Assembly (NCBI GenBank): GCA_023374025.1
Contig: SIJG01000055.1
Coordinates: forward strand, 186,001-250,000
DNA from: Heterodera schachtii
Taxonomy: Eukaryota; Nematoda; Chromadorea; Rhabditida; Heteroderidae
DNA: 64,000 nucleotides
Reading direction: 5' to 3'
A model generated the notes under the pieces. It had not been told where the DNA came from. It did no database searches and saw nothing but the letters and a program-made list of their open reading frames with translations. Position numbers and translations under genes: made by a program. Numbering within the stretch: position 1 is the first letter of the stretch; the number at the start of each line of letters is the position of its first letter. Positions 11,940 to 20,578 of this stretch are shown one piece after another.

Positions 11940-13521
11940 ATGACGGACGCATTGGTGGAGCTCAGCCCGGGAGCGCTCGTCTCCGGCCGTTGGACTGTCA
12001 TCAAGAAGCTTGGAGCGGGCGCGTTCGGTGCCGTCTACTTGTGCCAAGACCAAGATGGGATCACAAAGGGAGCACTGAAAACCGAGCCAATCAACGCGCC
12101 ATTCCCACTTCTCGCGCTGGAGGTAGAGTTTGAGGGGGGGGGACACAGAAAATTTGGTGTAATTTCCCCCCCCCCCCCTTTTTTCAGGCCACCGTGTTGC
12201 GCAGCTTTGACACACTTCGAGCGAGCAGTGGAAAGCATTTTTGCCGTTGCATGGACCTTGGACGCGACCAACAGCCGGACCCTGCTTCTGGACGTACGCT
12301 GGAGTTCAACTTCATTGTGTGAGTTTTGACAGGGCCGAATGTGTGGGGTACATAAATTTTTGTCCCCCCTCCCCCCCCCCCCATTTTCAGCATGTCCCTG
12401 GTTGGCCGCGCATTCGACAAGCTTTTGCCAGAAGCCGGCGACTGCTTCAGCCCCGGCACTGCCATCGGCGCCGCACTCCAACTGCTCAAAGCGCTCCAGG
12501 CCCTGCACAAAGTTGGCTATCTTCACCGTGACATCAAACCAGCAAATTTGGCCATCGGACTGCCGGAGACGAACGAGCAGCGGCTTCTCTACCTCCTCGA
12601 CTTCGGCATGGCGCGCAAATACCTCAAAGACGACGTGAGGAATTTCACTGCTGCTTTTTGTTTTTGAATTTTTCAAAAACTGTATCCCCCGCTTTTTCAG
12701 GGCACTATACGACGCCAACGGGCCACAGCCAACTTCCGTGGAACACCAATCTACGCGCCGATCTCCGCCCACATCAAACGCGACTACAGCCGTGGGGATG
12801 ACATCGAATCATGGTTCTACGTGCTCATCAAATTCTACAAAGGCGCCGTCCCCTGGAAGTTCATCAAGGACATCAACGAGGTGAGTTTTGCGGTCGATGA
12901 GAATTTAATGATCATTAATTGCTTTTAATTGGTCCCATTTTTCAGATTGGCCAGTACAAATGTCGCCGCCTGAAGGACGAGCCGGCCAAAGTGCGTAAAG
13001 AGGCCATCGAGGAGCTGACCGGAGGATGTCCGCCCGAGTTCAACAAAATCCTAGCGCACATTGTGAGTTTTCTCCGTCTCACATCCAACCCATTTTTTCC
13101 TGTTTTAACGCTTTGCATTTTTCAGGATGGTTTGGAGCCGGAAGACTGGCCCGACTACGAGATGATCGAGAAGACACTGCGCGGCTGCCTCAAGAAGTTG
13201 GACGTCCGGGAGCATCCATACGACTGGGAGATCGGGCGACAGAACGTGCCACCCCAACAACGGCAGGCGAGCAGCGACCAGGACAAGAAGAAGAAGGGCG
13301 GTTCGTCGGATAAGAAGAGCGGTTCGTCGGACAAGAAGAGCGCTTCGTCGCACAAGAAGAAGAAGAGCAACTCGGCGGAAGAGAAGAAGAAGAAGAGCCA
13401 AGCGCCGCAGAAGAAGAGGAAGAGCAACTCGGAGGAAGACAAGAAGAAGAAGAGCCAAGCGCCGCAGAAGAAGAGGAAGAGCAACTCGGAAGAGAGGAAG
13501 AAGTCGTCCAAGAAGAAGTGA
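11940..13521 (+). CDS. TTBK/CK1-like protein kinase with Lys-rich repeat tail (cassette gene C)
   Basis: Paralogue of kinase B with the same intron positions plus one extra intron inside the exon homologous to B exon 2. Exons: 11940-12122, 12188-12318, 12391-12634, 12701-12880, 12946-13062, 13126-13521; about 416 residues. Motifs: 'KLGAGAFGAVYL', 'GYLHRDIKPANL', 'LLDFGMARKY', 'FRGTPIYAPISAH', 'DDIESWFYV'. After the kinase domain (about residue 330) comes an 80-residue Lys/Ser tail built from repeats (KSGSSDKKS-type blocks, then two copies of KKKKSQAPQKKRKSNSEE). The tail is basic and probably disordered, and could act as a nuclear or microtubule-binding extension. Introns have long C runs just before the acceptor (for example 12369-12382). 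Confidence 0.92.
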
Positions 13522-13595
13522 GCGCAGCGGGAACGGCACGGCACCATTCTGATCACCAATTTCTCACCATTGTGCATATATATATATATTCTTTT

Positions 13596-13700
13596 TTTGT
13601 GAGCGGCGGAGCCCATTTGATCCCCAATTGCTCATCATTGTACATATTTTGTGAGTGGCCCCATTTGATCACCAATTGCTCATCATTGTACATACATATT
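13596..13700 (+). repeat. Short tandem repeat in the 3' region of kinase C
   Basis: Two adjacent imperfect copies of CCCATTTGATC(A/C)CCAATTGCTCATCATTGTACATA-like sequence follow a partial copy in the 3' untranslated region. Confidence 0.5.
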
Positions 13701-13773
13701 CCAGTGATCAAAATTGCCTGTAATATGTACACATAATTATTTGCTCACCAATATTGTAATCATTTCCATGTGC

Positions 13774-13779
13774 AATAAA
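13774..13779 (+). terminator. Poly(A) signal AATAAA of kinase C
   Basis: AATAAA in GTGCAATAAAACTG. The same segment, copied at 16311-16316, now lies behind truncated kinase B'. Confidence 0.55.
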
Positions 13780-13875
13780 ACTGACTTGGTGTGATTACAA
13801 ATTGTGTCTTGATTTGATAACATCAAAAATGAAAATGGAAAATTAAGCTTTTGATCCGTACTTTGAATTTGATGG

Positions 13876-14192
13876 GACAATCATGTCTTTTACTGGTCCC
13901 GAAAAAATTGTTTTTTAAAGTATTCAGAAAAACCTAATAATCGGAATTGTTCGAAATGTATGCTAGATTCGTGATCAGTGGCCCCGAAAACCCTTGGAAA
14001 TATGTTTTCATGGCTTTCGAAAACAAAAATTTTTTTGAAAAATGTTCGAATTCGGGTTCGGGGTTGGGAATTCGCCAAAAAGGAGGCCGGATTCGTACTC
14101 AGCGCGTCAAAACACCCCTAGAAATATGTTATTAGGTTTTTGTGAAAACTTTAAAAAACAATTTTTTTCGGGACCAGTAAGACATGATTGCC
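13876..14192. mobile_element. Inverted-repeat element (MITE-like), copy 2, internally deleted, 317 bp
   Basis: Both ends match copy 1 (left GACAATCATGTCTTTTACTG with one G-to-A change, right end GACATGATTGCC), but about 255 bp of inner left sequence is missing. It is flanked by an identical 8-bp repeat TTTGATGG at 13868-13875 and 14193-14200, a clean target-site duplication, placing the original insertion between the end of gene C and the start of gene A. Confidence 0.88.
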
Positions 14193-14549
14193 TTTGATGG
14201 AATGTTCTTAACAAAGTGCCATAAGTTAAAAGCGGTCAAATTTTGGCACAAATTGCGCATTGACCCTGTATTCAATATTTGCCACATTTATTAACCAGGT
14301 TTATTACACACATTGAACAATGAATACACAAACACTGTACATACACACAAATAACGAATATGAAGCAGCAGCACATTAATGGATATTATACATACATACA
14401 TATTTTGATCACATTAGGAAGGTCGCTCTGATCACATGGAATATGTACAAATATGGGGAACGGACTTCACACAAACAACAGCAGCAGTAGGGGGGGGGGA
14501 CTGATCGTGAAGGGAGGTCGTCGTGCACCGTCGTCGTTCTCATCGCTGG

Positions 14550-14989
14550 CTATTCGTCCGCTTGGGTCGTCTCCGCTGTGCTCTGTTCTCCGGCGTTAGC
14601 GGCTGGCTCGGCGGCGTCCTTCTTCTTGTCCTTTTTGTCCTTCTTCCCGTGCTTGTCCTTCTTGGAACGGCGGTTGCTGTCGTCGCTCTTCCCCTCCTTT
14701 GATTTGTGTTTGTCCTTGCGCTTCTCCTCCTTCTTGTCCGCCGCAGCTGCGCCGTCGCCTTTCTTGTCCTTCTTCTTTGCCTTCTCCTCCGCGTCGCCGC
14801 CGGTCGTGACTTCTTCCTTCTTGGGCGCTTCTTTGTCGTCTTCGCTCTTCGCTTTCTCCATGTACGTCTTCGCGTAGTACTGAAAATTTCAGAAAAATTT
14901 GTTTTGAGATGTAAAAATTTGGAGCGAAAAAAAAAACTTACGATTCCCGCCCCGAAGGCTGCAGCGCCGACGAGGAAGTGAGAAGTCAT
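14550..14989 (-). CDS. Small Lys-rich membrane-anchored protein, second copy (A')
   Basis: Exons 14989-14942 and 14879-14550 encode the same protein as the gene at 9324-9763 over its whole length, with identical splice sites. Function is unknown. It remains divergently paired with kinase B' across the same two-TATA spacer. Confidence 0.75.
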
Positions 14990-15240
14990 TGTGTTGTTGT
15001 TGGACGCACTGAAGTCGTTCGTTCGTTGATTGGGTGTTGTGTCAGCAGCAAATGTGTAAATGGACGAAAGTTCGCCCCTTTTATATGCATTTTCTGTTGC
15101 ACTGTTTTTCAGTGGGAAATTTGAATATAAAAGGGCGTGAAATTGAGAGAAATTTCATTCTCGTCACATTCTTAATTCTATTCTCTGCACTATTACATCT
15201 AATTCCTGCTGCTCACCGACTCCATCGACAACGACACGCG

Positions 15241-16296
15241 ATGGAAGAACTCGTGGCGCTCTCCCCTGGAATCCGCGTCGGCCGCTGGACGATCACAAAG
15301 AAGCTGGGCGCCGGAGCATTCGGAGCCGTCTACCTGTGCGTGAACGACCAAGGAGAGCAGGCCGCGCTGAAGACGGAGCCGGTCAACACGCCACATCCGC
15401 TGCTCGTCATGGAGGTAGGGGGGAGGAGGGGTGGAAAATCGGCAATACAATTTAAAAATTTTTTTCACAACTCAGGCTCACGTGATGACCAAGCTGGACA
15501 ACCTTCGAGACGGAGACGGGAAGCACTTCTGCCGCTGCTTGGACCTCGGGCGCGATGAGCAAAAGGACCAACAATCGGGACAAATGAAGAAGTTCAACTA
15601 CATCGTCATGTCACTCGTCGGTCGTGGCCTGGACGGAGTCGTCAAGGATGCCGGTGGCCGCCTCAGCCTTGGAAGCGCAGTCGGCGTCTCGATCCAGATG
15701 CTCGCCGGTCTCAGAGGACTCCACACCGTCGGCTACCTCCACCGCGACATCAAGCCGGGCAACTCGACCATCGGACGTCCGGAATCAAACGAAATCCGCC
15801 TGCTCTACCTGATCGACTTCGGCATGGCGCGCAAATACACCAAGGACGACGTGAGTTTGAGTGAAGCGCTTTGAAAAAACCAAAATAATTTTTTCCCTTT
15901 CCCCTTTTTCAGGGGAGCCAACACCGCCCGCGCGCTGCCACCAACTTCCGCGGAAGCCCCCGTTACGCTGCGATCAGCGCTCATCTCGGACGCGAATACA
16001 GCCGCAAGGACGACATCGAATCGTGGTTCTACTGCATGATCGAGCTCTTCAAAGGCGCACTTCCATGGTCCAACCTGGGGGAAATGAAAGCGGTGAGCGA
16101 ATGGGGGGGGAGGGATAATCAGAATTCTGATTTCATTGTTCCTTTTTTTCAGATCGGCGAGGCAAAGGTCAAACGCCAGAAGAAACAACCGGAAGCCGTT
16201 CGACGCCAGGCAATCGCCGACTTGCTCTCCGGATGCCCAAACGAGTTCGGCCAGGTCCTCAATGTACACATAATTATTTGCTCACCAATGTTGTAA
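15241..16296 (+). pseudogene. 3'-truncated kinase B' fused to the kinase C 3' region
   Basis: Exons 15241-15414, 15476-15850, 15913-16092 match kinase B, with one change (GTG to CTG, Val to Leu near 16075). The fourth exon starts at 16153 but breaks at about 16262, after 'GQVL', and continues into the transposed 3' flank of kinase C. This gives a new tail NVHIIICSPML and a TAA at 16294-16296, then AATAAA at 16311-16316. The predicted product is about 290 residues and lacks the last 60 or so residues of the kinase fold (final CK1 helices). All catalytic motifs remain and a poly(A) signal is present, so it could be transcribed; whether the protein folds is doubtful. It could equally be called a truncated gene. 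Confidence 0.85.
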
Positions 16297-16412
16297 TCAT
16301 TTCCATGTGCAATAAAACTGACTTGGTGTGATTACAAATTGTGTCTTGATTTGATAACATCAAAAATGAAAATGGAAAATTAAGCTTTTGATCCGTACTT
16401 TGAATTTGATGG

Positions 16413-16902
16413 GGCAATCATGTCTTTTACTGGTCCCGAAAAAATTGTTTTTTAAAGTATTCAGAAAAACCTAATAACATATTTCTAAGGGTGTTTTGAC
16501 GCGCTGAGTACGAATCCGGCCTCCTTTTTGGCGAATTCCGAACCCGAATTCGAATATTTTTCGAAAAATTTTTTTTTGGTAACTTTTAAGTCTAAAATTG
16601 GTTTAAATAATCTTTTAATTGAAGCATTGATGGATAACATTCAATTGTTTCCATATTTTAATCATTTTTAGACTAAAAGATGAAATTCAGAGGATTTGAA
16701 TTTTCAATTTTTTATTCCAATTCTGGTCAGGGGTTCGGAATTGTTCGAAATGTATGCTAGATTCGTGATCAGTGGCCCCGAAAACCCTTGGAAATATGTT
16801 TTCATGGCTTTCGAAAACAAAAATTTTTTTGAAAAATGTTCGAATTCGGGTTCGGGGTTGGGAATTCGCCAAAAAGGAGGCCGGATTAAAGACATGATTG
16901 CC
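16413..16902. mobile_element. Inverted-repeat element (MITE-like), copy 3, right arm shortened, 490 bp
   Basis: Left arm as copy 1. The right arm breaks inside GGAGGCCGGATT and resumes at AAAGACATGATTGCC, so about 80 bp of the right arm is deleted while the terminal 15 bp is intact. Left flank TTTGATGG (16405-16412) equals the inner flank of copies 1 and 2; right flank CTAACTGTG equals the outer flank of copy 1. Confidence 0.86.
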
Positions 16903-16911
16903 CTAACTGTG
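16903..16911 (+). repeat. Right 9-bp direct repeat of the kinase island
   Basis: CTAACTGTG, identical to 8384-8392, directly outside the outer end of MITE copy 3. Confidence 0.75.
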
Positions 16912-17860
16912 ATCAAATTATGCAATTTTTAGGTTTTAGTCTATTTTTTCTTGATTTGTGAGCTCCCAGTGACCTGAAAGGCATGAAGACATTTTTTTTC
17001 GGTTGTTGTTAAGCTACATAGTTTTCGAGTTTTTATTAACTATTCTAGTTTTTTATTTTTAGCACCTAAAATCCTAAAATTTTTTTTTCAAAAATACACT
17101 CCAATAATCAGCCCGAAAATTTTCAAAAATACACGGACTAACGGGACTAAATTTCAGCAGTGAAATTGTCCCAAATTTGAAAATTTTAATTATTTTGGCG
17201 AAATGCCTTTTTAAATTTCGAACTTAATGGGTTTTTGGAAATTTGTACAATTTCAACTGTTAAAAGTTCCCAAAATATACATAAAATATTCAAAATTTGA
17301 TTTAAAATTTGCATTTTTTTAGAAAATCTCTTAAAATGAATGAAAAATCTACAAAACTTCCCCACACCGGCCCCAAAATCCTTATTCTCTTAGAAAAATT
17401 GGCTCAGAATCCCAAAATTTTGGTCTTTTTGAACTAAATCTGTTAACAAATCGCATTAAAAATTACAAAATTTTTCCCGGCGACGCCTATCGGCACCGCC
17501 GGGCTCCCCCCCCTTTGTTGCCAAAAATATTTTTGAAAAAAGCGCGCCCTAATCTTTGCATTGCTGGCCTATTCCCACGCTAAAATAGAAGATTACCAAT
17601 TTTTTTTAAATTTTATTATCAAAATTGCACAAATTTTGAAAAAGTCCCGGTCCCGGCGGGGCCCCGGGCCCAAAAATGGGACCGGGACCGGGAGTCCCGG
17701 AAAAACGGGACTTCCGGTACCGGGATCCCGCCGCGGTCCATTTTCCATGTCCCGGCCTCGGTCCCGGCAATTTCAAATTCCGGACTCTACTATTTTCGTG
17801 CTTTTTCGATTTGTATTGTTACAATTATCCAGGAAACATTCTTGATAAATTTTTTCTTTA
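16912..17860. repeat. AT-rich spacer with GC-rich repeat remnants
   Basis: No gene seen. 17465-17515 holds TCCCGGCGACGCCTATCGG, related to sequences at about 18238-18282 (inverted) and about 21926-21965. 17642-17775 is dense in GGGACC/TCCCGG palindromic words inside otherwise AT-rich DNA. Both look like fragments of dispersed repeats. Confidence 0.5.
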
Positions 17861-17916
17861 TTGTTTAGAAAGCAAAAACAAAATATCCGACGCCAACAGA
17901 ATCACTCAACAAAAGG

Positions 17917-20450
17917 ATGAGTTGTCCGATTTGTTTGCATGTTTGGAATGACCCGACAGTTCTGGACAATTGTCAACACATTTTTTGTTTCGAATGCATT
18001 ACGGAATGGACAAGGTAATTTTTGGGAAGGTATGGTAAACTGAGCATTTCTATGGCAAAGGTTTGCCAAAATAGTGAACTAATGTTTGCAGGTATTTATG
18101 CTCTACAAGACAGGGACAGTCCCAGGATTTCGCCTTAGGGGGGCGGGGGGGGGGGAGTACCCCACAACCGACGACCTTTTTTTTGCTTTTCAGTACCATT
18201 TTGTGGCGTGTTAAATTTTTTTTAAATTATTGTTGTTAAAGGTGGTCCGGCGGTGCCGATAGACGCCTCCTGGAAAATTTATAGATTTTCCTCCGCTTTT
18301 TAATTTATTTCACCAAAGAACTGGTTATTTTGTGGATTTCGGGAAATTTTGGCTGGGTTGGTTACAAGACTTGTATTATTTTTTAAAAGGGGTCCCACTT
18401 GTTATTAAAAAAATAAAACATTAATTTCATGTTCAAAGAAGAAACCTTGTAAACGGGCAACACTCAATGCTATTGAAGTGCCGTTAAACAGGTTTTTATT
18501 TGAAGGTTGAAACCCGAGTGTCCTTTGTGCAAATGCGGACTGCTTTCTCTGAAACACCGACTTCTTTTCCCCGAAGGGGAAACGCCGACTTGGAAATCGG
18601 AGGGAAAAGAGTAAGTGGAGAGCCTTTCTTTGCTAATTGGAATGAGCCATCGCTTCTTCAGGGAGAGTATCGTCAGTCTGCGAAGTGAATACGAATTCGA
18701 ACAGATTCTGACCCGCACTTCGTACCCAGCGGATGTCGAACAACATCAGGTGGAATTGGTCGTTAAACATTTGATTGTTGAAATCGGCGCTTTGAGAACG
18801 ATTTCGATGAGGGGAGCCTTGGCAAGGTGTTTTTCCTGTACATTTTTTTACCACCAACAAATCTTCAGCCAATCGATTTATCGTACAGCGATTTGTGGGG
18901 TCGAAAATGAGCTGAAAGAATACAAAATGTTGCTGAACAAATTTAACAGTGGTGCTACTCGGTAAGTTTTGTTATTTTTAGGTTTCATTTGCTTTACTTT
19001 ATTGTGCTTTTCCTTTTCGCTTAAGTGCGCAACTTTTCAATGAACACGCTTTTCGTCGTGTCGTTTACCTTAACAATTTAACTCCTCGGGCCATTTGCCC
19101 TTCGATATTTAACGTTGTATTCAATGCCGAATATGTTGCCGGGAATAGGGTAAATTCTTCCGAAAAGATAACCCTCTTATTTTTTATTTAGAAAATTGTT
19201 CGCGCTCAGATCATGCATTTTGTTATTCGTGAGGTTGTGGCATTGACGAGAAATGTGTGTTTTTTCGAATCACAATGTTTTATTACAATATTTTCGAATT
19301 TTAGACTTGCGTTGACATCGATATTTATTTGGATACTTTGTTGGATTATTTGTCTTCTAAAATCAACCGAACGGAAATTGTGATTTTCCTTAAACAGCGG
19401 AGCATTCAAAACCCGCATCATTTTTTGAATAACTTAACCCATTTCGCTTCAACGGGCCAAACATTGGAAGTTTATGACCAAAATTCGGAGTACAGGTAAA
19501 CAAGTAGTTCTCTTTAATCTCCTTTACTTTAATCTGACTGTTTCAGCTCACGTCGCTCTGGCATTTTGATGGGCGATGACGACGACGTTTTGGTGTTGAA
19601 CGACGGCGGAGCGGGCGGCGATGTCGAAGTGGTCGGCGAACGACGGCGACGCTTAGCTCGGCCAAGTGTACATGAAAGGGGAGAACGCGTTGAACACGGG
19701 CATGGACGGGAACAGCACAATACACAGGACAGACAATCGAGGTTTTATGTTGACCCGACCCTGCAAATATCCGCTATATCCTGTTGGCTGTTTGTTATAA
19801 TGTACACCGATAAATTACGGGGTCACAGATTGGTTTTGCGAGGTGCGAATTATCCCCCCCCCCCCTCCTCAGAGGCTAAACTACCCAATTTTTTAGCTAT
19901 TTTATTTTATGCGTGTTTTAGCATGTTAGAACGTCTCTACACTTATTTCTACACGCCCATCTTTCCTGTGTCGCGGGATGAGCAGCAAAGGAATCAGTTG
20001 GACTTGCCTTCTTGGGTAAATTCGCCGCGAATGGGAGGAGAAGCCGAGGCGAATGGGCCGAGCGTACAAAGTGCCAGCAATGCCGCGCAACTCCGACAGT
20101 CTTCTTCGTCCCATGTGGGCACCTTCGCCCACCCACCGGGGCCATCATCAAATGCACAAGCGACTGCTTCCTCGATGGTCACTTTGGAGGACGACTCCGA
20201 CGACGACGAGGCGGGGGACGCGGTGGAATTTTTGCAAGAGATAAAACGTAAGAAAAATGAACTGTTAGAGGATTTCCATTCCAAAATTACAAATGGTTTA
20301 GGACCCAAAAGCTTGCATAATCTTGAGGAGGAAGAGTCGGAAGACGACGAAGAAATGGACATAGAGAATGGTCATGGGAATGACAGTGATGACGAAGATG
20401 ATGATAATAATGACGAAATTGTCGACACGGTCGATGCTAGGGATGTATGA
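17917..20450 (+). CDS. Topors-like RING-finger E3 ubiquitin/SUMO ligase
   Basis: RING exon 17917-18014 encodes 'CPICLHVWNDPTVLDNCQ' and 'HIFCFECITEWTR'; the next exon (from 18506) completes the RING with 'LKPECPLCK'. Later exons encode an FRRVVYLNN-type segment (about 19.05 kb), 'IVRAQIMHFVIREVVALTR' and 'IVIFLKQRSIQNPHHFLNNL' (about 19.4 kb), paralleling the conserved region after the Topors RING. The last exon has an acidic 'DDDDVLVLND' motif resembling a SUMO-interaction motif and an acidic C-terminus ending DTVDARDV at 20450. Topors ligases act in the nucleus on p53-like or chromatin substrates; target here unknown. 19750-19920 is open but probably an intron (GTTTTATG to TTTTAG). The frame stays open 5' of the ATG at 17917 to an acceptor near 17870, so an upstream first exon may be missing. 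Confidence 0.8.
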
Positions 20451-20578
20451 ATTTAATGCAAATAAATCGCTTGAGACTGCTTTTGTCAACACAATTATCT
20501 CCATAATTTGTTGAATCGTTTATCTTCGTCGTGCTTTCTGTCTAAATTTGCTGCTGCCCATTCACTGCATTTGGCAAA

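Larger units (their letters stand above)
13868..16412 (+). repeat. Second, internally deleted copy of the A-B-C cassette
   Basis: From 14193 to 16262 the sequence follows 8965-11037 almost base for base (offset 5226-5229; differences are mainly G-run lengths and one Val-to-Leu change in B'). At 16262/16263 it switches to sequence matching 13726 onward, the 3' flank of kinase C, up to TTTGATGG at 16405-16412. The second unit therefore lacks B exon 5, all of C and part of its 3' region (about 2.7 kb). High identity implies recent duplication or ongoing gene conversion. Confidence 0.92.
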
